This document shows positions 7,037 through 15,301 of a stretch of 15,517 nucleotides of DNA, piece after piece. The translations under genes and the position numbers were made by a program. The stretch is from positions 1 through 15,517 of the forward strand of contig DUOL01000227.1 of the NCBI GenBank assembly GCA_012838875.1, in the 5' to 3' direction. How positions within the stretch are numbered: position 1 is the stretch's first letter; each line of letters begins with the position of its first letter. Under the pieces are notes generated by a model. That model saw only the letters and a list, made by a program, of their open reading frames with translations, was not told the DNA's origin and made no database searches. Origin of the DNA: Bacteroidales bacterium (GTDB taxonomy: Bacteria; Bacteroidota; Bacteroidia; Bacteroidales; WCHB1-69).

Positions 7037-8365
7037 TCAATATTTTATCCATTTAAACAGGTCGCGGTAAGTGATTTTCTGTCCGTACATTAAAATCCCT
7101 GTTCGATAAATTTTTGCGGCTATCCAGGCGCAAAAGAAAAAGAAGAGAACTAAAAGTCCCATTGAGGTCAGCAGTTCCCAGAGCGGCACGCCGGACGGTA
7201 TTCGAATGAGCATAGCAATAGGCGAGGTGAGCGGTATCATGGAAAACCACCACGCTAAAGCACCGTTAGGATCCTCAGCCATGGGCATAATCAAAATAAT
7301 GGTGAGTAATAGCGGAATGGTAACAGGCATCAGAAATTGCTGCGAATCCGTTTCATTATCAACAGCCGAACCTACTGCCGCAAAAAGTGTTGAATACAGC
7401 AAATATCCCATTAAAAAGAAAAAGAAAAATGCAATAATGAAAGTTGAAAAAGAAAATGAGTAAAAATTATTAATCTCATTCAAGATGTTGGTTTTCTGTA
7501 AAGCAATAGAATTATCAGCGGGAGTGAGTTGTGCCTGATTATCTATGTTTGAAACAAGCTCAGTCGTTTCTTCTAATTGAAAGAAATCAGGCGTACTTAG
7601 CTGAATAGCACCCAGGATGCCAATTGTAAGAACTATCCACAAAGCAAATTGGGTAAGTCCTACTAAAGCTACCCCGATTATTTTTCCCAACATCAGTTGT
7701 ATCGGACGAACCGAAGCAATGAGAACTTCAACGATGCGATTTGTCTTTTCTTCTAAAACACTACGTAATACTTGCGAAGCGAACATGAAAATGAAAAAAT
7801 AGATAAGAAAACCGGCAACGATACCTATAATACGATTGATTTCTGTGAAACTTTTTTGCTCATTTCCATGTTCATCTATTTGTAAAGCAACAATATGCGT
7901 TTGCGACCTCTCCTTTAGCGTAGCAAATAGGGGAGGGGCAATATTAAAACTATCGATGAGCGATTTGTCAAAAATAATTTTATTCATCTGCTCTTCTATA
8001 GTACCCCGAAGCGACAGCGAAGGCTCTTTATGATAATATAAGTTTGAACGATTTGATTGGATACCTCCTAAAATATGTAAAACGGCATCATATTCTCCGC
8101 TGATACATTTTTTCTTTAAATCATTAATATCGCCGGAAAGATAGGAGAAAAATACTTTTTTTGTATCAGTAAATTTATTGAGGAAATAATCATTATCATC
8201 AACAACTAAGACGTGTGTCTCTTTTTCACTTTTATGTACAATATACAGTGGTACAACGATTAGAGCCGCCATGAGAAGCGGACCTAAAATGGTCATAATA
8301 ATAAAGGATTTCTTCTTTATTCGTGTTAAATACTCGCGAGAAATGATTAAAAGCGTTTTGTTCAT
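7037..8365 (-). CDS. ABC-2 type exporter permease (NatB/YhaP-like)
   Basis: A 442-residue integral membrane protein forming the export channel with the adjacent ATPase. A first membrane segment lies at about 21-43 (ILGPLLMAALIVVPLYIV). A soluble extracytoplasmic domain spans roughly 45-175. Further hydrophobic segments lie near 177-199, 226-254, 305-331, 347-364, 372-388 and 397-418. Between the second and third is the conserved cytoplasmic coupling region LEEKTNRIVEVLIASVRP (204-221) of the ABC2_membrane_3 family. Its ATG overlaps the ATPase stop codon (ATGA), indicating translational coupling. Relatives export sodium, drugs or peptides; the substrate cannot be read from sequence. Confidence 0.9.
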   Translation of the reverse strand: MNKTLLIISREYLTRIKKKSFIIMTILGPLLMAALIVVPLYIVHKSEKETHVLVVDDNDYFLNKFTDTKKVFFSYLSGDINDLKKKCISGEYDAVLHILGGIQSNRSNLYYHKEPSLSLRGTIEEQMNKIIFDKSLIDSFNIAPPLFATLKERSQTHIVALQIDEHGNEQKSFTEINRIIGIVAGFLIYFFIFMFASQVLRSVLEEKTNRIVEVLIASVRPIQLMLGKIIGVALVGLTQFALWIVLTIGILGAIQLSTPDFFQLEETTELVSNIDNQAQLTPADNSIALQKTNILNEINNFYSFSFSTFIIAFFFFFLMGYLLYSTLFAAVGSAVDNETDSQQFLMPVTIPLLLTIILIMPMAEDPNGALAWWFSMIPLTSPIAMLIRIPSGVPLWELLTSMGLLVLFFFFCAWIAAKIYRTGILMYGQKITYRDLFKWIKY

Positions 8366-9273
8366 GATGTTACGGTCTCAATAAAGATTTCGTTCATAGA
8401 TGGTAAAACCTCTTGAAAAGAGAGAATTTGTGTATTAGGAATAAAGAAGTTGAGTAAATCATTAGGTTGTGAAGGTGGTGTGATTTGGACGGTTAAAGAT
8501 ATCGAATTATAATTTTCTTGTTGGGAAAGGATTTTATAATTTTCGGGTAGAGAGTTCAGAAAATCGGAAGAGGTTCCCGCAAATTCAATAGAAAAAAGAT
8601 GTTTTTTAAAATGTTGTTTAATATCAACAAGTTTCCCTTCTAAAATCTTTTTTGAGCGATTTAACAGTACTATTTCGTCACAAATCTCTTCGACCGAAGC
8701 CATATTGTGCGTTGATAGAATGATAGTAGCTCCGTTTTCTTTGAGAGTTAATATTTCCTGTTTGAGAATTTCTGTATTTATTGGGTCGAAACCGCTAAAA
8801 GGTTCATCAAATATTAAAAGACCGGGTTGATGTATTACCGTTACAATAAATTGCACTTTCTGTTGCATTCCTTTGGATAACTCCTCAACTTTACGATTCC
8901 ACCACGATTCTATTTCAAATTTTTTAAACCAATATTTTAATCGTTGTATAGCTTCATGTTCCGACAACCCTTTTAATCGAGCTAAATAGATAGCTTGCTC
9001 ACCAACTTTCATTTTTTTATAGAGTCCTCGTTCTTCAGGCAAATAACCGATATCTTCAATATGTTTACGATGTAATGGTTTATTATTAAAAAGAATCTCC
9101 CCTGAATCAGGAAAAATAATCTGATTTAAAATTCTGATTAGTGTGGTTTTTCCTGCTCCGTTAGGACCTAATAAGCCCAAAATGACACCTTTAGATATTG
9201 AAAAGGAGACATCTTCTAATGCTTGGTGATTAGAAAATGATTTGTAAATATTGTTAATCCTAATTAATTCCAC
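8362..9273 (-). CDS. ABC exporter ATP-binding protein (NatA/YhaQ-like)
   Basis: The nucleotide-binding partner of the downstream permease. From GTG at 9273 it has 303 residues. Walker A is GPNGAGKT (36-43), the region around the Q-loop reads GYLPEERGLYKK (76-87), the signature is LSKGMQQ (132-138), Walker B is LLIFDEP (152-158) and the switch histidine is H189 in STHNM. A C-terminal domain of about 90 residues follows, as in DUF4162-bearing exporters. The reading frame is open to an ATG at 9321, which would add 16 strongly basic residues encoded inside the DUF4290 tail. The GTG start is preferred because it places ELIRINNIYKSF at the N-terminus, as in relatives, with a 14-base overlap with DUF4290. 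Confidence 0.93.
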   Translation of the reverse strand: MELIRINNIYKSFSNHQALEDVSFSISKGVILGLLGPNGAGKTTLIRILNQIIFPDSGEILFNNKPLHRKHIEDIGYLPEERGLYKKMKVGEQAIYLARLKGLSEHEAIQRLKYWFKKFEIESWWNRKVEELSKGMQQKVQFIVTVIHQPGLLIFDEPFSGFDPINTEILKQEILTLKENGATIILSTHNMASVEEICDEIVLLNRSKKILEGKLVDIKQHFKKHLFSIEFAGTSSDFLNSLPENYKILSQQENYNSISLTVQITPPSQPNDLLNFFIPNTQILSFQEVLPSMNEIFIETVTS

Positions 9274-9928
9274 TATTTTTCTTCTTTTTTTCTCTTTTTC
9301 TCTTATAACGTTTTGATGCATTCTTAGAAGAAGAAGGCTTTTTATATAAATTATTTTTTGAAATAATTTGATGTGTGGTATCTAATTGAAAATCGCTGTC
9401 TAATTTAAGTTTCCCATCGGACATTTCTTCTAAATGTTTGAATATCAGTTGGTCGTCAACGGAATCTCGATTCCAAGTCAGATATAATTTCTTAAGATGA
9501 TTAGCAATATTTTGTGTTAACATCTTTTTTTCTTCACCATCCGGATAATCAGCTACGGTTTTAATAATATTTTCCATATTTCGTCCATAGGTGCGGTTAC
9601 GAATAGTACTCTTATTATATGTTGGATGAATAACTTCCGATTTTTCCACATCTCTTTCAGGTTTAGGGAAAGGAGCATCAATATCGAGTTGATAATTAGA
9701 GATGATAAAAAGATGGTCCCATAATTTGTGCCAATAGTCAAGAGATTCTTTTGTTTGACGCTCTTTTTCGTTAGGATTGATTTGCGACATAACTTTAATG
9801 ATAGCTTTAGCAACCTCCGTCCGTTTTTCGCGGTCAGGGATTTGTAAAGCAAATTCTACCATCTTTTGCACATTTCTTCCGTATTCTTTAATGATAAGAT
9901 TGTTGCGAGTTGTATTGTATTCTAACAT
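9260..9928 (-). CDS. DUF4290 family protein
   Basis: A 222-residue cytoplasmic protein of the Bacteroidota-specific DUF4290 family, function unknown. It starts MLEYNTTRNNLIIKEYGRNVQKMVEFAL. A related segment recurs in the second half (TIRNRTYGRNMENIIKTVADYPDGEEK), suggesting an internal duplication around the YGRN motif. A conserved aromatic stretch reads YWHKLWDHLFIISNY. The C-terminus is a lysine/arginine-rich tail (KRYKRKREKKKKNS) that could bind nucleic acid, though that is speculation. It leads the operon with the ABC exporter and overlaps its GTG start by 14 bases. In other genomes I recall DUF4290 beside murA; here its partner is an exporter. Confidence 0.85.
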   Translation of the reverse strand: MLEYNTTRNNLIIKEYGRNVQKMVEFALQIPDREKRTEVAKAIIKVMSQINPNEKERQTKESLDYWHKLWDHLFIISNYQLDIDAPFPKPERDVEKSEVIHPTYNKSTIRNRTYGRNMENIIKTVADYPDGEEKKMLTQNIANHLKKLYLTWNRDSVDDQLIFKHLEEMSDGKLKLDSDFQLDTTHQIISKNNLYKKPSSSKNASKRYKRKREKKKKNSGIN

Positions 9929-9947
9929 GCTGAATAGATTAATTTTG

Positions 9948-9955
9948 CAAAAATA
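9948..9955 (-). promoter_or_regulatory. Bacteroidota-type -7 box before DUF4290
   Basis: The minus strand reads TATTTTTG 20 bases before the ATG at 9928, giving a leader of about 13 bases. It stands back to back with the box at 9999-10006 on the other strand. Confidence 0.58.
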
Positions 9956-9998
9956 GTAAAAATATTGTTATTCTCTTTTTTTACTCCTCTTTTTTCCC

Positions 9999-10006
9999 TA
10001 TTTTTG
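9999..10006 (+). promoter_or_regulatory. Bacteroidota-type -7 box before the DUF62 gene
   Basis: TATTTTTG lies 29 bases before the ATG at 10036. Together with the minus-strand box at 9948-9955 it defines a compact divergent promoter region of 107 bases. Confidence 0.58.
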
Positions 10007-10035
10007 TCGTCCCACTTTAGACGAATAAAATATTT

Positions 10036-10812
10036 ATGAAAATTGTAACTCTAATTAGCGACTGGAAACTAAAAGACCCATACGTAAGCATGTTTAAAGG
10101 GGCTATCTTGTCTTCTATCCCGGACGTTACGATAGTAGATATTTCACACGCAATCCCCCTTTTTGATATAAAACAAGCTGCCTTTATCTTGCGAAGTGTA
10201 TACTCAACTTTTCCGAATGATTCATTGCATATCATTCTAACGGCATCAACCTTTTCGTCTACTGAAAAACCCATTTGCGTTCAGTATAATAACCACCATT
10301 TTCTCGGTTATGATAACGGAATTTTTTCGATTCTTTTTGATACTCTTGATGAATTACAAGCATTTGAATATTCCTTAGCAGAAGAAGAGGCGAGTTCCTA
10401 TTTGAATAAATTAGTGAATATGGCTAAGTGGTTGTTTAATAATCAATTATCAAACTTCACTTCGCCTTTTTCAAATTTTAAAATGGCTTTACAACAAAAA
10501 GTTATTTTTGACGAAAATGCTAAAAAGATTTCCGGTCAAATAGCTTATATTGATTCCTGTTATAACGCAGTAACCAATATTCCTGTGGATAAATTTGAAG
10601 AATTTGGACAAAATAGAGCTTTTTTAGCAACAATTGCGTCTTCCAATTATTTAAAAATCACTAAATGTTGTGATTTCTATAATGCAAGTGAAGAGGAAAT
10701 TTATTTTGTGAAAAACCGTTTAGGTTTCATAGAAATTACTATGTATCAATCAAATATTGCTATTTTGGGAAATATCAAAATAGGAGATAAAGTCGAGATA
10801 GTTTTTAATTGA
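10036..10812 (+). CDS. Diverged SAM hydroxide adenosyltransferase family protein (DUF62)
   Basis: A 258-residue cytoplasmic protein with the layout of DUF62 enzymes, which split S-adenosylmethionine into adenosine and methionine. Family landmarks: TLISDWKLKDPYVSMFKGAI (5-24), VDISHAIPLFDIKQAAFIL (34-52), DNG (93-95), and in the C-terminal domain YIDSCYNAVTNI (171-182) and FIEITMYQSNIAILGNIKIGDKV (231-253). The usual motif VDPGVGT.R reads LTASTFSSTEKP (68-79), so the conserved aspartate and arginine of the catalytic triad are missing. The HGRDIFAP segment with its histidine is replaced by SYLNKLVNMAKWLF (121-134). Activity may be lost or altered. It has its own promoter-like box, and nusB follows after 41 bases. 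Confidence 0.8.
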   Translation: MKIVTLISDWKLKDPYVSMFKGAILSSIPDVTIVDISHAIPLFDIKQAAFILRSVYSTFPNDSLHIILTASTFSSTEKPICVQYNNHHFLGYDNGIFSILFDTLDELQAFEYSLAEEEASSYLNKLVNMAKWLFNNQLSNFTSPFSNFKMALQQKVIFDENAKKISGQIAYIDSCYNAVTNIPVDKFEEFGQNRAFLATIASSNYLKITKCCDFYNASEEEIYFVKNRLGFIEITMYQSNIAILGNIKIGDKVEIVFN

Positions 10813-10820
10813 TATTTTTT

Positions 10821-10828
10821 TATTTTTG
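10821..10828 (+). promoter_or_regulatory. Bacteroidota-type -7 box before nusB
   Basis: TATTTTTG lies 25 bases before the nusB ATG at 10854, inside the 41-base gap after the DUF62 gene. It suggests that nusB is transcribed independently. Confidence 0.55.
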
Positions 10829-10853
10829 TACTCTTTTATTTTGTTGACATACG

Positions 10854-11801
10854 ATGATTAGTAGACGTTATTTGAGAACTAAAGTGATGCAAGCTATTTT
10901 TGCTCACGAAATGAACCGGCAAGAAGATATTCGTATGGGTGAGAAAAAATTAACTCGCTCAATAGAAGATTTTTACGTGCTTTTCCTCTATTTTTTTTCT
11001 CTTATTCCTCAACTTAAATTTTATCGAGAAAAGAAAATGGAAGATGCGAAAGAAAAAATTAATCCTTCCTTTTTAGACTTAAATCCTAATACCAAATTTA
11101 TAGATAATCAAATTTTTAAAATTATTGAAGAACATCCGGCTTTAAATCTCAAATTCAATGAACACAATATTCATTGGCATGATACTACGGACTTGATAGC
11201 TCATTTATATAAGGAAGTTATAGAACTAAATGAATATCAATTGTATATGGATAATAATGAGCGTTCTTTTCAAGAGGATAAACAACTTTTACTGACAATC
11301 ATTGAGAAAGTTTTTGCTCCGAATCAACTTTTACACTGGTTTTTAGAGGAGAAAAATGTTCATTGGTTCGATGATTATAACGATGCACTTTTAGCGGTTT
11401 ATAGAAATATTTCTTCCTTTAAAGAGTCTTTAGGTGGCAAAAATAAAATATTGTCCCTTTTTAAGAATAAAAGTGAGGATATTCAATTTTATCAGGATTT
11501 ATATCTCAAAACAATACAACATAGTAAAGAGTATGAGCAATTAATTCAAGAAAAGCTTGAGAATTGGGAATTGGAACGTGTCATCGGCATTGATATAATT
11601 TTGCTAAAAATGGGTATTTGTGAATTTCTTGAATTTGAAACGATCCCAGTAAAGGTTACTATCAATGAATATATTGAGTTAGCCAAAAGCTATAGCTCGC
11701 CCAAAAGTGGTCTGTTTATCAACGGTATTCTGGATAAATTGCTTATAGATTTTAAAAATAAGAATCAACTGCGAAAAATTGGTCGAGGCTTGCTTAATTA
11801 A
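10854..11801 (+). CDS. nusB: Transcription antitermination factor NusB, long Bacteroidota form
   Basis: NusB pairs with NusE (ribosomal protein S10) on boxA RNA and supports antitermination of rRNA operons. The canonical protein has about 140 residues; this one has 315. The N-terminus (SRRYLRTKVMQAIFAHEMN) matches the first NusB helix. The C-terminal part, about 225-305, carries the rest of the helical bundle: WELERVIGIDIILLKMGICEFL, then IPVKVTINEYIELAKSYSSPKSGLFINGILDKL. The intervening 190 or so residues are charged and helical-looking. This long form is usual in Bacteroidota as I recall it. The gene has its own promoter-like box and ends in an 8-base convergent overlap with mfd. Confidence 0.9.
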   Translation: MISRRYLRTKVMQAIFAHEMNRQEDIRMGEKKLTRSIEDFYVLFLYFFSLIPQLKFYREKKMEDAKEKINPSFLDLNPNTKFIDNQIFKIIEEHPALNLKFNEHNIHWHDTTDLIAHLYKEVIELNEYQLYMDNNERSFQEDKQLLLTIIEKVFAPNQLLHWFLEEKNVHWFDDYNDALLAVYRNISSFKESLGGKNKILSLFKNKSEDIQFYQDLYLKTIQHSKEYEQLIQEKLENWELERVIGIDIILLKMGICEFLEFETIPVKVTINEYIELAKSYSSPKSGLFINGILDKLLIDFKNKNQLRKIGRGLLN

Positions 11802-14800
11802 CCGACTTATTTTGTTCATTCACAATTCGTTCCAACCAGTGGATTGCCGCTTTAATAGTCGGAATATTTTTTATGATTAATGTCAATTTCTTATTGTGCT
11901 CTTTCATCTGTACTTGTGGGTGATTCTTTTGTAAAAAGGTCAAAATAGATTCAAATAAAGGGGAATGGTAGAATGAAGAATCACTCTTTGCACTAAAATA
12001 ACCGGTAAAAACTCCTTTTTTGAGAACGATTTTTTCAAAATATAGCGATTGTGCCAGGCGTTTCAGCGGAATGAGTTGTAAAAGTTCTTCGGTTTCTTTT
12101 GGAATAGGACCAAAAAGATCAATTAACTTCTTTCTAAAATTTGCTAAAGCCTCGTCACTTTTGATATAATTCAACTCCTTATATAAATTCATTCTTTCGT
12201 TAGTGCTCGCTACGTATTCTGTCGGCAATAAGGCTTTTAAGTCTGTTTCAATATTGCATTCGGGATAAAAGATGCTTCGATTTTCAGCCATTTCGTGGCT
12301 GGTCGCGTCCTCTTCGCGTAATTCAGCTAAAGCCTCGGATAAAATTTTCTGATACGTGTCAAAGCCTATTTCATGGATAAAACCACTCTGCTCGGCACCC
12401 AGAATATCACCGGCACCACGAATATCCAAATCGCGCATGGCAATTTGAAAACCGCTGCCGATATCCGAAAATTCTTCGATAGCTTTAAGTCTCTTCTTGG
12501 CATTATCATTAAGAATATCAAAAGAGTGCACTAAAAGATAACAAAAGGCTTTTTTATTGTTCCTACCCACGCGCCCGCGCAACTGATGTAAAATATTAAG
12601 AGCAAAGTTCTGTGCATCATTGATTATCATAGTGTTTGCATTCGTAATGTCAAGCCCCGACTCGACTATTGTTGTAGCTACTAACACATCGAAATTTCCT
12701 CGAATAAAATCGAACATTATCTTTTCAAGTTTATTCCCGTCCATTTGTCCGTGCCCAACAGCAACACGAGCCTCAGGAACAAGTCGTTGCACAATATTAG
12801 CAATCTCTTCAATAGTCTGGATTTTATTGTGAACAATAAATACTTGTCCTCCTCTTCCAATTTCATACGAAACGGCGGAGCGAATTAACTCTTCATTAAA
12901 AAGGTGAATCTCGGTCTGGATTGGGTAACGGTTGGGTGGGGGAGTCGTGATGACGGAAATATCACGTGCTCCCATAAGAGAAAACTGAAGGGTGCGTGGA
13001 ATAGGAGTTGCAGACATAGTAAGCGTGTCTACGGTTGTTTTTTTCTCACGCAACTTTTCCTTCGCCGCAACGCCGAACTTTTGCTCCTCGTCGATAATTA
13101 GCAATCCTAAATCTTTGAAATTTACATCTTTACTTAGTAAACGGTGCGTGCCAATCAAAATGTCGATTTCACCGCTTTCCACTTTGGCTAAGGTCTCTTG
13201 AATCTGTTTTTTCGTCTTAAAACGATTGATGTAATCGACGTTACAAGGCATTTTTTCTAATCGTTCGGAGAATGTATTAAAGTGCTGTAACGCTAAAACG
13301 GTAGTCGGAACTAAAACGGCGACTTGCTTGCTATCACAAACGGCTTTAAAGGCACTTCGGATAGCAACTTCCGTCTTGCCAAAGCCAACATCTCCGCAAA
13401 TTAGTCGGTCCATCGGATAATCGGCTTCCATATCTTTTTTAATCTCTTCCAGCGATTTTTCTTGGTCGGGAGTATCTTCATAAATAAACGATGCTTCTAA
13501 TTCCGTTTGTAAGTAGTTGTCCGGTGAAAAAGCAAATCCCTTTTTACTTTTACGTTCGGCGTAAAGTTTGATAAGGTCAATTGCGAGCTCTTTTACACGC
13601 TTTTTAGCACGGGCTTTAACCTTTTGCCACGTGCCCGAACCTAAACGATAAATAGTCGGCGGCGTGCCCTCCTTGCCGACATATTTTGATATTTTATGTA
13701 ACGAGTGAATGCTGATATATAATTCATCGCCATCTTTGTACAACAATTTAATAACCTCTTGCTCTTTACCGTTCACTTCCATCTTTTGTAATCCGGCGTA
13801 GATGCCAATACCATGATTGATATGAACTACGTAATCTCCCGGACGCAAATCATATAACTCTTTCAGGGTGTACGCTTCATTCTTTTTAAATCTGCTTTTG
13901 ATATCAAAACGATAATAACGTTCTAAAATCTGATGGTCGGTATAAAGAAAAAGTTTTCCAGCCTCATCTCTAAATCCTTCATACAAAATAAATTGCAAAG
14001 GTGTATATAGATTTTCTACGCTATACTCAGTAAAATTTTCGCGATTATAAATAATTAAATGGTCACGAATTATGGTCTCTATTCTTTTTATTTGATTTTC
14101 ATTATCCGATAAAAAGAGTGTTTGAATACCTTTTTCATAATTATCTATCCATTCAAGAAAAAGAAGCTCAAAACTTTTAGCAAAGTGGTGCTGCGGCTGA
14201 ATTTTAAAATCAAAAATCTTTTCGTAATTTTTGAGTGAGTCAGTCTCAACTTCTACAAGTTCGTAAGAAAGTGAATGCCGTTTAAAATCGGTTGATGAAA
14301 TAAAGTTTGTGCTATAATCTTGATAGATAGGCTCATAGTTATCGTTATTTTCGTGCTCATTTTCCCAATTTAATTGAAAATTTTCAATTTGCTTAACAAT
14401 ATCATCATAAGATTTAATCCAGAATCTCGTATTGTTTCCAAGGAATTCGAAGAAAGAGATTCTCTTTTCCATAAATTCCGTAGAAGAAAGCATGGGGATT
14501 AGTTCTAATTGTTCTACCTCGGCAATAGAAAGTTGGTCGGAAGTGTTGAATTGACGAATAGAGCCGATTCTCTCACCGTCCATTTCAATGCGAAACGGAT
14601 ATTCTTCTGCGTATGAAAAAATGTCAAAAATGCCGCCCCGCCAAGCAAATTGTCCGGGTTCAAAGACAAACTCTTCTTGCCTATATTGATAAGAATATAA
14701 AAAGTCGAGAAAGATGTCAAAAGGCAATATTTCCCCTTTTTTGAGAACAAAGGTATTTTTACGAATAAATTCTTTGGAAGTAATCGTTTCTATAATAGCT

Positions 14801-15189
14801 TCCGGATAAGAAACTATTATATAGGGGCAATTATTAGAGGATATTTTATAAATAATTTCCGCCCTTAATTTTACATTACTATTGTCAAATTCCTCATGTT
14901 TGTAGCCTCGATGATATGATGAGGGAAAGTAGTGTAGTTTTTTCTCATTCAGCGGTAAAGCACCTTCATTTAAAAGTTTTTCTAAATCATGATAAAAATA
15001 GAGAGCCTCCTCTCTGTCCGGAAATAGAAAAACTTGATGTTCTTCAGCAGAAGAGACAATGTCGGAGGCAAGTAGTGCAAAAGATGAACCGGCAACGCCT
15101 CGTAAAGCAATACGTTTAGAAGTGATAGGATAGGAGAGAAGTTGCTTAAACTCTTCTTTTAGAGGTGGATTAAAGTAAGAATTGAACAT
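11794..15189 (-). CDS. mfd: Transcription-repair coupling factor
   Basis: Mfd removes RNA polymerase stalled at DNA damage and recruits UvrA for nucleotide excision repair. The 1131-residue protein is full length. A UvrB-like N-terminal module fills about the first 350 residues. The RNA-polymerase-interacting domain begins near 445 with PGDYVVHINHGIGIYAGLQ (450-468). The translocase carries Walker A GDVGFGKT (599-606), DEEQ (700-703), TMSATPIPRTLQF, and motif VI HQLRGRVGR (868-876). A C-terminal TRCF domain follows (about 975-1080). ATG 15189 is supported by a TATTTTTG octamer 26 bases upstream. It is monocistronic and converges on nusB with an 8-base overlap and no terminator between. Confidence 0.98.
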   Translation of the reverse strand: MFNSYFNPPLKEEFKQLLSYPITSKRIALRGVAGSSFALLASDIVSSAEEHQVFLFPDREEALYFYHDLEKLLNEGALPLNEKKLHYFPSSYHRGYKHEEFDNSNVKLRAEIIYKISSNNCPYIIVSYPEAIIETITSKEFIRKNTFVLKKGEILPFDIFLDFLYSYQYRQEEFVFEPGQFAWRGGIFDIFSYAEEYPFRIEMDGERIGSIRQFNTSDQLSIAEVEQLELIPMLSSTEFMEKRISFFEFLGNNTRFWIKSYDDIVKQIENFQLNWENEHENNDNYEPIYQDYSTNFISSTDFKRHSLSYELVEVETDSLKNYEKIFDFKIQPQHHFAKSFELLFLEWIDNYEKGIQTLFLSDNENQIKRIETIIRDHLIIYNRENFTEYSVENLYTPLQFILYEGFRDEAGKLFLYTDHQILERYYRFDIKSRFKKNEAYTLKELYDLRPGDYVVHINHGIGIYAGLQKMEVNGKEQEVIKLLYKDGDELYISIHSLHKISKYVGKEGTPPTIYRLGSGTWQKVKARAKKRVKELAIDLIKLYAERKSKKGFAFSPDNYLQTELEASFIYEDTPDQEKSLEEIKKDMEADYPMDRLICGDVGFGKTEVAIRSAFKAVCDSKQVAVLVPTTVLALQHFNTFSERLEKMPCNVDYINRFKTKKQIQETLAKVESGEIDILIGTHRLLSKDVNFKDLGLLIIDEEQKFGVAAKEKLREKKTTVDTLTMSATPIPRTLQFSLMGARDISVITTPPPNRYPIQTEIHLFNEELIRSAVSYEIGRGGQVFIVHNKIQTIEEIANIVQRLVPEARVAVGHGQMDGNKLEKIMFDFIRGNFDVLVATTIVESGLDITNANTMIINDAQNFALNILHQLRGRVGRNNKKAFCYLLVHSFDILNDNAKKRLKAIEEFSDIGSGFQIAMRDLDIRGAGDILGAEQSGFIHEIGFDTYQKILSEALAELREEDATSHEMAENRSIFYPECNIETDLKALLPTEYVASTNERMNLYKELNYIKSDEALANFRKKLIDLFGPIPKETEELLQLIPLKRLAQSLYFEKIVLKKGVFTGYFSAKSDSSFYHSPLFESILTFLQKNHPQVQMKEHNKKLTLIIKNIPTIKAAIHWLERIVNEQNKSVN

Positions 15190-15214
15190 TTGAAATTCTA
15201 AATCAATAGTTATG

Positions 15215-15222
15215 CAAAAATA
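15215..15222 (-). promoter_or_regulatory. Bacteroidota-type -7 box before mfd
   Basis: The minus strand reads TATTTTTG 26 bases before the ATG at 15189, predicting a leader of about 19 bases. No -33 element is evident. Confidence 0.58.
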
Positions 15223-15301
15223 GCTAAAATATGAATTTGATACTATTAAAATCTTTTCCGAGAACGAATAACCTATTTTTTGTGGAGTAGATATGACAAT
15301 A

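Noticed and set aside
9553..9852. 99-codon minus-strand reading frame inside DUF4290
   Set aside because: It lies wholly within the DUF4290 gene, in another frame, with a composition typical of a shadow translation.
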